From assembly GCA_001942185.1 (NCBI GenBank), contig MKJV01000063.1, positions 62,001 through 126,000 on the forward strand: 64,000 nucleotides of DNA. The letters run 5' to 3'. How positions within the stretch are numbered: position 1 is the first letter of the stretch; each line of letters starts with the position of its first letter. The notes under the pieces are model-generated. The model was not told the DNA's origin. It saw nothing but the letters and a program-made list of their open reading frames with translations, and searched no databases. The stretch is from Pseudonocardia sp. CNS-004 (GTDB taxonomy: Bacteria; Actinomycetota; Actinomycetes; Mycobacteriales; Pseudonocardiaceae). This document shows, piece by piece, positions 38,241 through 46,534 of the stretch. A program made the position numbers and the translations under genes.

Positions 38241-40604
38241 ATGATTTCCATCGATGCGGCTCAGGCGGCCGTCGAACAGAGCCGGCGCCGGGATGGCGAC
38301 CTGATGCTCACCGGCCGTGCCGAGTACCTCGACGACCTCGAGCCCGCGGGCACCCTGCACATGGTGGTCCTGCGCAGCCCCCATCCGCACGCCCGGATCA
38401 GGGCCATCGACCCCGGACGGGCCCGCCGTTGCCGCGGGGTACGCGCGGTGGTCACCGGCGCCGAGGCGCTGGAACTGGCAGGGCCGCTGCCGCACGCCTT
38501 CGACCCCACTGGTGTCGGGGGGAGGACGGCGGACTTCCGGGTGCTCGCGGTGGACGAGGTGCGTTTCGTCGGGGACCCGGTCGCGGTGGTCGTCGCCGAC
38601 TCGCTCGCCGATGCCGAGGCCGCGTCGGAGGCGGTCCGGGTGGACTACGAGGTGTTGCCCGCCGTGGTCGAACTCGAACAGGCCTTGGCGGAGTCGGCGC
38701 CGCTGGTGTTCGCGGAATGGGGCGAGAACGTCCTGCTCCGGCTGCCGTACTCGGCGGGGGACGCCGAGGCGGCGTTGGCCCGATCCCCCCGTGTGCTGCA
38801 GGAGGAGTTCCGGATCCAGCGCTACCAGGCCGCGCCGCTGGAGCCGCGTGGGTACCTCGCGGACTGGGCGGCGAGCGGCAAGCTCACGGTGCACGCCTCG
38901 ACTCAGAACCCGCACATGGTGCGCGCCAACCTGGCACGGGTCTTCGATGCGCCGGAGGCGCGGATCCGGGTCGTGGCCACCCGCCTCGGCGGTGGGTTCG
39001 GGCACAAGTTCGCCGGTTACCCCGAGGAGGTGCTGGTCTGCCTGCTGAGCAGGTTGGTCGGGCCCGGTCAAGTGGGTGGAGAGCCGGGAGGAGGCGCTGC
39101 TGGCCGGGGCGCGCGAGTTCGCGATCGAGCTCGCGGTCGGGTTCGACGACACCGGCAAGATCCTGGCCGTCAAGGGCGAGGTCGTCGGCAACGTCGGCTG
39201 CCTGTCCACCTGGTCGGGCTGGGGCATGATGTTCCCCGCCGGGATGCTCATGCCCGGCCCGTACGACGTTCCGCACTGCGCGATCAACTCGGTGGCGGTG
39301 GTCACCAACAAGGCCCCGTGGAACGGGGCCCGCGGCTTCGGCAAGGAGGCGCCGACGCTCGCGCTGGAGCGGGTGGTCGACCTGGTCGCGGAGCGCCTCG
39401 CGCTGGATCCGGTGCAGGTGCGGATGCGCAACTTCGTCCCGCCGGACGCGTTCCCGTACTGGAGCATGGCCAAGCACCTCGACAGCGGGGACTATCCGGG
39501 TGCGCTCACGAAGGCCGTGCGGCTCAGCGGCTACGACCGGCAGCGGGAGCGGCAGCGCGAGGCGCGGGCCGAGGGCAGGCTGCACGGCGTCGGGGTCGCC
39601 TTCGAGCTCAGCCGGAAGGCGCGGACTTCGCCGGGAGCTACGCCCGCGGGTTCGACACGTCCACGGTCCGGGTGAGCCCCACGGGCGGGATCACGGTGCT
39701 CACCGGCGTCACCAGTCCGGGCACCGGCAACGAGACGAGCATCGCCGCGCTGGTGGCGCGCGAGTTCGGTCTGCCGGTCGACGCGGTGGCGGTGGTGCAG
39801 GGCGACACCGACGCGTGCCCGTTCGGGTTCGGCAACTCCAGCAGCCGGAGCCTGACCGCCGGTGGTGGGGCGGCGGTGCGGGCCGCACGGAAGGTGCGGG
39901 ACCGGATGGCCGCTGCGGCCGCCACGTTGCTCGGCGTCCCGGCCGACGGTCTGGTCTTCTCCGGCGGACAGATCGGATCCGACACGGTGCGGATCGGTTT
40001 CGCCGAGGTGGCCGACCAGGTGTACCGCAACGCCTACGCCATCCCGGAGCTGGACGATCCGTTGCTCGAAGCGACCGCGGTGGTCAGGCCGCTCAACTCC
40101 CGCTACGTGCCCGACGAGCAGGGGCGCACGTCCGGCTACCCGAACTACGCCTACTCCGCCCACGTGTGCGTGGTCGAGGTCGACGCAGAGACCGGCCGGG
40201 TCGAGCTGCTGGACTACACCGCGGTCGACGACTGCGGCGTGCAGATCAGCCCGGCCTTCGTGGCCGGGCAGCTCTACGGCGGGATCGTGATGGGTGTGGG
40301 CGGAGCGCTGTTCGAACAACTGCCCTACGACGCGACCGGCCGGCCGCTGGCACGGACGCTCAAGCACTACCTCGTGCCCAGGGCCACCGACGTGCCGGAC
40401 ATCGCGCTCGGACACCAGGTCACGCCCTCGCCCTACACCCTGCTCGGCACCAAGGGTGCCGGGGAGAGCGGGCTGAGCGGGGCCGTGGCCTGCGTGGCGA
40501 ACGCCGTCAACGATGCGCTGCGTCCACTCGGCGTGCGGGTGCACCAGATGCCGTTGAGCGCACCGCGGGTGCTGGCCGCGATCCGTTCGGGGGGTGCGGC
40601 GTGA
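38241..40604 (+). CDS. Molybdenum hydroxylase large subunit (CoxL/xanthine dehydrogenase family), cluster 2
   Basis: About 788 residues if the breaks near 39065 (two bases) and 39620 (one base) are repaired; the outer parts share one frame, which hides the breaks. LTGRAEYLDDLEPAGTLHM, VRFVGDPVAVVVADS, TRLGGGFGHKFAG (molybdopterin contact), WNGARGFGKEAPTLALERVV, GNSSSRSLTAGGGAA and LGTKGAGESGLSGAVACVANA with the catalytic Glu. ATG at 38241. No signal peptide, unlike cluster 1. FAD and FeS genes follow with 4-nt overlaps. Substrate unknown; the active-site loop does not show the CO dehydrogenase AYXCSFR motif, so it is not a CO oxidiser. Confidence 0.87.
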   Translation: MISIDAAQAAVEQSRRRDGDLMLTGRAEYLDDLEPAGTLHMVVLRSPHPHARIRAIDPGRARRCRGVRAVVTGAEALELAGPLPHAFDPTGVGGRTADFRVLAVDEVRFVGDPVAVVVADSLADAEAASEAVRVDYEVLPAVVELEQALAESAPLVFAEWGENVLLRLPYSAGDAEAALARSPRVLQEEFRIQRYQAAPLEPRGYLADWAASGKLTVHASTQNPHMVRANLARVFDAPEARIRVVATRLGGGFGHKFAGYPEEVLVCLLSRLVGPGQVGGEPGGGAAGRGARVRDRARGRVRRHRQDPGRQGRGRRQRRLPVHLVGLGHDVPRRDAHARPVRRSALRDQLGGGGHQQGPVERGPRLRQGGADARAGAGGRPGRGAPRAGSGAGADAQLRPAGRVPVLEHGQAPRQRGLSGCAHEGRAAQRLRPAAGAAARGAGRGQAARRRGRLRAQPEGADFAGSYARGFDTSTVRVSPTGGITVLTGVTSPGTGNETSIAALVAREFGLPVDAVAVVQGDTDACPFGFGNSSSRSLTAGGGAAVRAARKVRDRMAAAAATLLGVPADGLVFSGGQIGSDTVRIGFAEVADQVYRNAYAIPELDDPLLEATAVVRPLNSRYVPDEQGRTSGYPNYAYSAHVCVVEVDAETGRVELLDYTAVDDCGVQISPAFVAGQLYGGIVMGVGGALFEQLPYDATGRPLARTLKHYLVPRATDVPDIALGHQVTPSPYTLLGTKGAGESGLSGAVACVANAVNDALRPLGVRVHQMPLSAPRVLAAIRSGGAA

Positions 40605-41446
40605 TCCGCACAGATCTGCGCTACCACCGTCCTGGCACGCCGCGCGAGGCCGGCGCGCTCCTCGCCGGGCACGCAGGCGACGCCGTGGTGCTCGGCGGCG
40701 GCACCGTGCTGCTGCCCATGATGGGCCGCGCCGAGATCACCGCGCGGCACGTGGTGGACCTGCGTGGCCTCGGCCTGGACGCGATCACTGAGCACGCCGG
40801 CCACGTCGAGATCGGTGCGATGGCGACCTACCGCCACCTGTACACCTCGCCCGTTCTGGCGCGCAGGGTGCCGCTGCTGTCGAGGATGGCCGTCGGGATC
40901 ACCGGCGGCGAGCAGATCCGCAACCTCGGCACGATCGGCGGCTCGGCGTGTTTCGCCAACCCGTCGTCGGAGGTGCCCGCGGTGCTGGTCGCCCTCGGGG
41001 CGACCTTGCGGCTGCACGGGCCGGCGGGATACCGCGACGTCGCCGCGGCGGGCTTCTTCGGCGGCGCCTTCGCCACCGATCTCGCGGACGGCGAGTTCCT
41101 CGCCTCGCTGCTGGTTCCCCACCAGCAGGGCCGGACCGGCTACCACAAGCTGAAACTCTGCGAAGGCAGCTGGCCGATCGTGACCGCGGTGGCCACCGCC
41201 GACCCGGAGCGGGACGGGGCCGCGGTCACGGTGGGCGCAGCGCAGGCCGTGCCGGCGCGGATCGAGCTGACCGCGCTGCTCAGCGGGGACGGTGGACTCG
41301 ACCTCGGCAGCGTCGACGCACTGGTCCGCCGGCAGATCGACGATCCGTGGAGCGACGTGCTCGCGGACGGAACCTACCGCCGTGAGGTCGCCGGAGCGGT
41401 CGTCCGCCGAGCCGTCACCGACCTGTTCGAAGGGCCGAACCGATGA
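40601..41446 (+). CDS. Molybdenum hydroxylase FAD-binding subunit (CoxM family), cluster 2
   Basis: Intact 281 residues. YHRPGTPREAGALLAGH, LGGGTVLLPMM (flavin loop), IGAMATYRHLYTSP, EQIRNLGTIGGSACFANPSS (second flavin motif) and YHKLKLCEGSWPIVTAVA. GTG at 40601 overlaps the stop of the large-subunit gene (GTGA). It carries electrons between the [2Fe-2S] protein and the final acceptor. It lacks the Cys-rich insert of the cluster 1 FAD subunit, so this is the CoxM-like rather than the PaoB-like type. Confidence 0.9.
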   Translation: MIRTDLRYHRPGTPREAGALLAGHAGDAVVLGGGTVLLPMMGRAEITARHVVDLRGLGLDAITEHAGHVEIGAMATYRHLYTSPVLARRVPLLSRMAVGITGGEQIRNLGTIGGSACFANPSSEVPAVLVALGATLRLHGPAGYRDVAAAGFFGGAFATDLADGEFLASLLVPHQQGRTGYHKLKLCEGSWPIVTAVATADPERDGAAVTVGAAQAVPARIELTALLSGDGGLDLGSVDALVRRQIDDPWSDVLADGTYRREVAGAVVRRAVTDLFEGPNR

Positions 41447-41946
41447 CCGAACGCGAACCACTCGAACCGCCGCCCGGCCGTGCGATCAGCCTGCGTGTCA
41501 ACGGAATCGTGCACACCATCCCTATCGAGGACCGGGACCTGTTGGTCGACGTGATCCGGCGACGGATGGCGATGACCGGAACCCACGCCGGCTGCTACAA
41601 CGGCGACTGCGGCGCGTGCACCGTGGCCGTGAACGGCGCGATCGTGAAGTCCTGCCTGGTCCTCGCGGCCGGCGCCGACGGTGCGGAGATCACCACGATC
41701 GAGGGCTTCGCACGCGATGCGGAACTCGACCCGATCCAGGAGGCCTTCTGGGCCGAAGACGGATTCCAATGCGGCTTCTGCCTGCCCGGGCAGCTATTCG
41801 CCACCCGCGACCTGCTGGACCGCGACCCCGATCCGGACGAACGCGCGATCCGCGGCGCGCTGAGCGGCAACATCTGCCGCTGCACCGGATACGTCACCGC
41901 GGTCAGAGCCGTCCGAGCAGCAGCGAGCAAACGCCGCAGGGCGTGA
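41443..41946 (+). CDS. Molybdenum hydroxylase 2Fe-2S subunit (CoxS family), cluster 2
   Basis: Intact 167 residues, cytosolic (no Tat signal). First cluster ligands GCYNGDCGACTV and SCLVLA; second cluster CGFCLPGQ and CRCTGYVT. Starts ATG at 41443 overlapping the FAD gene stop (ATGA). Completes a Mo-FAD-FeS operon, the reverse layout of cluster 1. Immediately afterwards (41963 on) sequence becomes a patchwork of unrelated fragments, so any maturation gene once present (CoxD/F-like) has been lost or moved. Confidence 0.92.
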   Translation: MTEREPLEPPPGRAISLRVNGIVHTIPIEDRDLLVDVIRRRMAMTGTHAGCYNGDCGACTVAVNGAIVKSCLVLAAGADGAEITTIEGFARDAELDPIQEAFWAEDGFQCGFCLPGQLFATRDLLDRDPDPDERAIRGALSGNICRCTGYVTAVRAVRAAASKRRRA

Positions 41947-41962
41947 TACATCGGCCTTCGCC

Positions 41963-42429
41963 GTGAAAGCGCCGCCATCATCGAACACCGGAATCCGACT
42001 GGTGATCGACCGCGTGACCCGTATCGACCTCGAGAAGCGGCAGGTCGAACTGGCGTGCGAGGCCGCACCTGTCGACTACGACACGCTGGTCTACGCGCTG
42101 GGCAGCCACGCAGACCTGGACTGCCGAGCGTGCTCGACCGCCACCCGGACGCCGACGCCATGGTCTTCGCCAGCGACGTGTTCTCCTCGGGCGCCCTGCT
42201 CGCCTGTACCCGCCGCGGGATCCCGGTGCCCGACCGGCTCGCGATCACCGGGTTCGGCGACTCCGACATCGCCGCCCACCTCGTGCCGTCCCTGACCACG
42301 GTGGCCGTGCCGACCAAGAAGATCGGCGCCCTCGCCGGCAGCCTGCTGCTGGAGCGCATGCAGCGGCGTCCCGTCACCGAGAAGGTCCGCGACGTCGGGT
42401 TCCGGCTGGTGCCGCGCGAAAGTTCCTGA
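41963..42429 (+). pseudogene. Fused remnants: NDH-2-like flavoprotein middle part + LacI-family C-terminus
   Basis: 41970-42118 reads IRLVIDRVTRIDLEKRQVEL, then VDYDTLVYALGSHAD: the middle of an FAD-dependent NADH dehydrogenase/disulfide oxidoreductase. Near 42120 it changes, in another frame, to SVLDRHPDADAMVFASDVF, then GIPVPDRLAITGFGDSDIAAHLVPSL (written here across two strands of the fold), the effector-binding end of a LacI/GalR regulator finishing at the TGA 42427-42429. Neither protein is complete; no DNA-binding domain or FAD GxGxxG motif remains. Confidence 0.65.
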
Positions 42430-42464
42430 ACTCATCGGAACAACCGGACGGACCCGATGAGTTC
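42428..42464 (+). terminator. Hairpin terminator after the LacI fragment
   Basis: GAACTCATCGG (42428-42438) and CCGATGAGTTC (42454-42464) form an exact 11-bp stem with a 15-nt loop, starting at the LacI-type stop codon. This suggests the LacI end retained its native terminator. Confidence 0.65.
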
Positions 42465-42514
42465 GTGGCCCGCGGCCGGTCCAAGCTCGTGACACCCAGG
42501 GAAAGGACGCCGCC

Positions 42515-43120
42515 ATGTCAGAGCTCCTCGTCGACTTCATCACCTCCCTCGACGGCTACGCATCGGGAGAGGGATGGCCCGGGTTCTGGGGCCTCGAGGG
42601 CCCGGAGTACCTCGCATGGCTCGGCGAGCAGCCCGAGGTCACCTACCTCATGGGGGCCAACACCTACCGGCAGATGTCGGGCTTCGCCGCCGGCGAGGTC
42701 CCGAATGGCCACGACGAGTTCAGGGCCGAGGAACAGGCGTCCGTCGACGAGCTCACGCAAGCCACCAAGGTGGTGTTCTCCTCCACGCTCGAGGAGCCAC
42801 TGGCGTGGGCCAATTCCACGCTCGTCCGCGGCGACGCCGTCGAGGCGGTCCGCGCCATGAAGGAGAACGACTCGGGGCTCCTCAGCACGATCGGCAGCCT
42901 CAGCCTGTGCCGGTCCCTGCTCCGAGCCGGACTCGTCGACCGCTTCCGGGTCGGGATGTTCCCGGTGATCACCGGGGCCACGGGCGCAGAACGCATCTAC
43001 GACGGCTACCCGGACGTCGCCCTCGAGATGATCGAGCACCGCACCTTCGACGGCCGCATCCAGATGGTCGAGTACACGCCACGCGTGCTCGAGCACCCGC
43101 CGCTCGGCGCCCCTGCGTGA
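42515..43120 (+). CDS. Dihydrofolate reductase family (RibD C-terminal domain-like) protein
   Basis: Intact 201 residues. LLVDFITSLDGYASGEGWPG, TYLMGANTYRQMSGF, VVFSSTLEEPLAWANS, LLSTIGSLSLCRSLLRAGLV and FRVGMFPVITGATG: the standard stand-alone RibD_C/YyaP-like fold in actinobacteria. A GGGAAAGGA site precedes the ATG. NADPH-dependent reduction is likely; a role in folate or riboflavin synthesis is not implied because these single-domain paralogues usually have unknown substrates. Ends 6 nt before the convergent ABC remnant. Confidence 0.85.
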   Translation: MSELLVDFITSLDGYASGEGWPGFWGLEGPEYLAWLGEQPEVTYLMGANTYRQMSGFAAGEVPNGHDEFRAEEQASVDELTQATKVVFSSTLEEPLAWANSTLVRGDAVEAVRAMKENDSGLLSTIGSLSLCRSLLRAGLVDRFRVGMFPVITGATGAERIYDGYPDVALEMIEHRTFDGRIQMVEYTPRVLEHPPLGAPA

Positions 43121-43126
43121 CCAGGG

Positions 43127-43585
43127 CTAGCTCGGACGCGGTCCGGGCTCGTCGATCGGGCTGAAGATCAGTTGCAGGCAGCCGCCGCCGTACACGCGCT
43201 CGACGTGCATCCCGTACACCGCGCGCACCGCATCGATGGTGAGGACCTGCTCCGGCGATCCGGTGCCGACGACCCGGCCCCGGTCGAGCAGGACGAGTGC
43301 GTCGCAGTAGCGCGCGGCGAGGTTGAGGTCGTGCAGGACGACCACGGTGGTGACCGGCAGCCGGCGGACCAGGCGCAGGATCTCGTGCTGGTAGCGGATG
43401 ACCGGTTCGAGCAGGGTGACGACCCGCGGCCTGGCATAACAATCCTCACTGACCCGCAGGTACTCCTGGAAATAGTCCCTCTGCAGGACGACGTCGCGGT
43501 GCTCAACGAGGTCACGCCATCGCTCCCACAACACGAAGACGGTGGGGTCGACGACCATCCGGCCGACGTCCAGGTGGAGGCACAC
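43127..43585 (-). pseudogene. Fused remnants: antibiotic biosynthesis monooxygenase (ABM) C-part + ABC ATPase C-terminus
   Basis: One 152-residue frame. The first ~65 residues (DPTVFVLWERWRDLVEHRD, FQEYLRVSEDCYARPRV, TLLEPV) are the C-terminal part of an ABM/putative quinol monooxygenase. From about 43400 it becomes RYQHEILRLVRRLPVTTVVV, then LHDLNLAARYCDALVLLDRG and VVGTGSPEQVLT, the H-loop and C-terminal end of an iron-siderophore (FecE/FepC-type) ABC ATPase. Walker A, signature and Walker B motifs are missing. A joint between two unrelated genes, probably non-functional. Confidence 0.65.
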
Positions 43586-43705
43586 GTCCTCAGCCTGGAG
43601 CCGTCACCCGCACACACGGCGCCGCCTTCGCAGCGCGCCGGGCGAGCCGGGTCGCCGCCGCAGCCCGCTCATCAAGGGTGCGCGCCCCGGCCAGCAGCAC
43701 CCGCT

Positions 43706-44338
43706 TCAGGTGCGGTGCACGGCGAGGGACCGGCGCCAGTGTTCGGAGACGACCCGCCGCAGGCGACCGGTGTCGACGGCACGGGGGTCGAGCAGGTACT
43801 GCAGCCCGATTCCGCGGAGCTGACCGACGACGGCCACGGCGACGTCGTCGGAGCAGGTGTCCGGGTGCACGGTTCCCTCGGTGATGCCGACGGCGATGTC
43901 GTCGCGTATGTCCGCACGGAACGCCTCGTCGCGCTCGCGGAAGATCGGGGCGAGTTCGGGAGCCGTCGCCGCCTCCGCCCACAGCAGCAGGAACGCCCGG
44001 TTCATCACCCCGATCCCGTCGAGGGCGCCGATGTAGCCGTCGATGAGCCGGAGCACGCGTTCCGGGCCGGGTGGCTCGTCGGCGAGCCCGGGGACGAATC
44101 CGGCCTGCGTGGCACGGGCGAGGGCTTCGAGCATCGCCTTCTTCGTCCCGAACTGGTGGGTGACGATCCCGCGGCTGTAGCCGGCGCGTTCGCCGATCCT
44201 GGCCAGGGTCACCGACCGCACACCGTCCTGCACGACGAGCTCGGCGGCCGCGGTGAGGAGCGCGACCTCGGTCCTCTCCCGGCGTTCCTGCTGGGTGCGC
44301 CGCGCACTGCGTGAGCGGGCCGGCGGGTTCGCGACCAT
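43706..44338 (-). CDS. TetR family transcriptional regulator
   Basis: Intact 210 residues. ERTEVALLTAAAELVVQDGV, then VTLARIGERAGYSRGIVTHQF (helix-turn-helix) and a helical ligand domain with NRAFLLLWAEAATAPELAPI. The ATG at 44338 is chosen over 44377 because a perfect GCAACCGGTTGC palindrome at 44352-44363 lies just upstream, as expected for an autoregulatory operator; with the longer start it would be coding. Orientation is toward the ABM/ABC remnant. Target genes unclear. Confidence 0.85.
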   Translation of the reverse strand: MVANPPARSRSARRTQQERRERTEVALLTAAAELVVQDGVRSVTLARIGERAGYSRGIVTHQFGTKKAMLEALARATQAGFVPGLADEPPGPERVLRLIDGYIGALDGIGVMNRAFLLLWAEAATAPELAPIFRERDEAFRADIRDDIAVGITEGTVHPDTCSDDVAVAVVGQLRGIGLQYLLDPRAVDTGRLRRVVSEHWRRSLAVHRT

Positions 44339-44351
44339 GTCGGGCACGGTA

Positions 44352-44363
44352 GCAACCGGTTGC
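44352..44363. promoter_or_regulatory. 12-bp palindrome upstream of tetR
   Basis: GCAACCGGTTGC, perfect, 14 nt upstream of the TetR start; candidate autoregulatory operator. A separate hairpin, GTCCTGCA-acgc-TGCAGGAC (44474-44493), lies further upstream. Confidence 0.5.
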
Positions 44364-44536
44364 GAGCCGGACAGCAAGCGTCAAGCCCGCCGTGCGGGTC
44401 GCGCCTTCGGTCGCGACCTGACGACGGTGGCGACGTCGGGCGCCTGGGGCCCAGCGAACAGCGCCAAGAACGCGTCCTGCAACGCTGCAGGACCGGACCG
44501 CTCGTCTACCCGCAGCGATCCCCGTCGCGCTCACAT

Positions 44537-44592
44537 GACCAAGGGCAGATGGTCGCTATTGAAGATCGACAAGCCACCATCTGCCCTTGATC
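44537..44592. repeat. 56-nt palindromic element, copy 1
   Basis: Arms GACCAAGGGCAGATGGT (44537-44553) and ACCATCTGCCCTTGATC (44576-44592) pair over 17 bp with one mismatch. A second copy of the same length, sharing much of the loop as well, lies at 53710-53765. It stands 55 nt past the stop of the minus-strand gene at 44647, so it could also work as its terminator. Confidence 0.75.
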
Positions 44593-44646
44593 ACCGAACA
44601 CCCACCGAACCGAACCCGCCGGCCCCGGCGAGCTCACCGCGGGCTG

Positions 44647-45393
44647 TCACCTCTTCTGCCGGGCGAGCCACTCGCCGAGGGTGATCTCCCCGAGCTGGGC
44701 GTCCGGCCCCGGCAGCAGCGTCCGCTCGCCGATCCGCGCGCCGGAGTACGTGGCCTGCTCGTCGGTGACCACCTTCCGGGGGTCGCCGTTGCCCGCGAGG
44801 GCCTTGCGCACCAGCTCGTCCAGCCGGAGCTCCTCGGGGCCGCCGATCTCACGGATCCCGTTCAGCGGCTCCCCCACCGTCACGCGACCGACCCCAGCAG
44901 CGACGTCGTCGGCCGCCATCGGCTGGAACAGCACCGGCGGGAGGTGGACCTCACCGTCCACCATGCTGAGGTCCGCGATGCCCTTGACGAACTCGAAGAA
45001 CTGGGTGGCGTGCACGATCGAGTACGGCCGGTCCGCCTCTCGGATCAGCCGCTCCTGCTCGATCTTCGCCCGGAAGTAGCCCGAACCCGCCAGCCGGTCG
45101 GTGCCCACCACCGACAGCGCCACGTAGTGCCCGACCCCCGCCTTCTCCGCGTACTCCAGCAGGTTCGTGGTGGAGGTCCGGAAGAACTCGAGCACCACGT
45201 CGTCCGCGAACGACGGCGAGTTGGACACGTCCACCACCGCCGCCCCGTCCAGCACGTCCGCGAGTCCCTCGCCGGTGAGGGTGTTCACGCCGGTGTTCGG
45301 GGCGGCGGCCACCGCTTCGTGACCGTGCTCGCCCAGCTCGGCCACCAGCTTCGACCCGATCAGACCGGTCCCACCGATCACAACGACCTTCAC
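44647..45393 (-). CDS. NAD(P)H-binding (NmrA/atypical SDR) family protein
   Basis: Intact 248 residues. VVVIGGTGLIGSKLVAELGEHGHE (glycine-rich GxxGxxG, written across the first strand and helix), VVDVSNSPSFADD, HYVALSVVGTDRL, GYFRAKIEQERLIREADRPY and YSIVHATQFFEFV. This is the NAD(P)H-binding NmrA/YbjT-like group that acts as redox sensors or quinone-type reductases. GTG at 45393 with GGAGAT upstream. No partner gene is obvious; the cupin remnant lies just upstream. Confidence 0.85.
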   Translation of the reverse strand: MKVVVIGGTGLIGSKLVAELGEHGHEAVAAAPNTGVNTLTGEGLADVLDGAAVVDVSNSPSFADDVVLEFFRTSTTNLLEYAEKAGVGHYVALSVVGTDRLAGSGYFRAKIEQERLIREADRPYSIVHATQFFEFVKGIADLSMVDGEVHLPPVLFQPMAADDVAAGVGRVTVGEPLNGIREIGGPEELRLDELVRKALAGNGDPRKVVTDEQATYSGARIGERTLLPGPDAQLGEITLGEWLARQKR

Positions 45394-45481
45394 GACATCT
45401 CCATTCGTCCGACCGCCCACGGTCGGCGGGCGGCGTCGGCAGCAAGGACAGGGAAGCCCGCGGATATGTGACGGGCCCGCC

Positions 45482-45687
45482 GTCGTGGCCGCATCCGGCT
45501 CACCGCAGGCACGCAGACAGTGGAGGCCGGCACGTCCGACCTCCTCACCGTCCCCGCCACCGCGCACACGCTCGCCGCGGTCGAGGACTCCGCGCTCCTG
45601 TTCACCGTGTCGGTCGTGCTCGGAGCACCCCGCGCCGTCCCGTCAGGGGCCGGCCCGGCCTACTCGTGGCAGGAGGACTGGGCGTAG
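45482..45687 (+). pseudogene. C-terminal remnant of a cupin-domain protein
   Basis: An open frame without a start reads GRIRLTAGTQTVEAGTSDLL, then TVPATAHTLAAVEDSALLFT and VSVVLGAP before a TAG: the second half of a small cupin barrel (turn plus terminal His strand). The metal-binding first motif is missing. It begins 88 nt from the divergent NmrA-type gene start, so the missing part was probably deleted. Confidence 0.6.
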
Positions 45688-46534
45688 GGATGGAGCCACG
45701 GCGGATCTCCGTCCGGGCCCGGATGACGGTGCGCGCCGTCGACGGTCGCACCGGGCGTCGACCCAGCTCGAGGTGCGGTTCGACCTGACGCTCGATCGAC
45801 CCACCCTTGTCGGGCACCCCGGCTCGATCAGCTCGACGGGCTGGGACCCGGCACCGGGCTTCGCGTGTCGCCCGCACCTGACCGGCAGGTCGCGCATGCA
45901 GCTGGGGAGTCGCCCGCTCGTGCCGGTAACGCGCCGTGGAACCGCGGATCCGGCGTTGCACACACGATCAGGCCATTGAGCTATGTCACACCCCGTGCCA
46001 ACCTCGTATCGGGTCCGAACATCCTTCGAGGCGCCCGCCTCGGACGTTCGATCAGCGGGGGGAATCGGTGGCAGGTCGCGACAGCGCCACTGCTTCGGAT
46101 TCGTATTCCTCATCGTACGAGCGGTGGACCAGCGGGTTCGGGGGCATTGGCGCCGCTTCGTGGAGGCTCGACCGGCGAGAGAGCGGCCTCTGGCAGACCG
46201 TGGCCATTCCGGAGCAGACAAAAGGCACGAGCACTACTTCCGAACGAAGCCGTCAAATCGCACGTCGGCGCGATCCGCCGCCCTGTCAAGATCATCGGCC
46301 GGGTTGCGGCCGCTCCGGGTCCTGCGCCGCGCACTGTTCGAAAACCGCGCCCTCTTCACGACACGCCGGCGCACCGACGCCGACGAGCCCGACAGCTTCG
46401 GAGTCGTAACCTCACATCGACCGCCAACGAGAGGATCTTTTCAGCTATTCATTTCACCCCGCTCGGGGTACGCCACCGCACTCCGCAGTAACGGCGCGTA
46501 CAGGCAGCGGGCGATAAGGCGCGGGGGGATCATT
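45688..46534. other. Gene-poor stretch upstream of the NRPS-like operon
   Basis: 847 nt without a convincing gene on either strand. From about 46080 to 46450 it is visibly less GC-rich and less codon-biased than the surroundings, and all three forward frames are open for long runs without family signatures. It may hold the promoter and leader of the following operon or mark the edge of a transferred segment. The open extension of the LLM gene upstream of 46535 is not supported. Confidence 0.4.

Noticed and set aside
39063..39620. CoxL gene appears open in one frame throughout
   Set aside because: The middle part of that frame is nonsense (Gly/Ala/Arg-rich); the real residues are in another frame, so two errors cancel out.
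45983..46534. 184-codon extension of the LLM monooxygenase
   Set aside because: No homology; the family start and a GGGGGGA site are at 46535.
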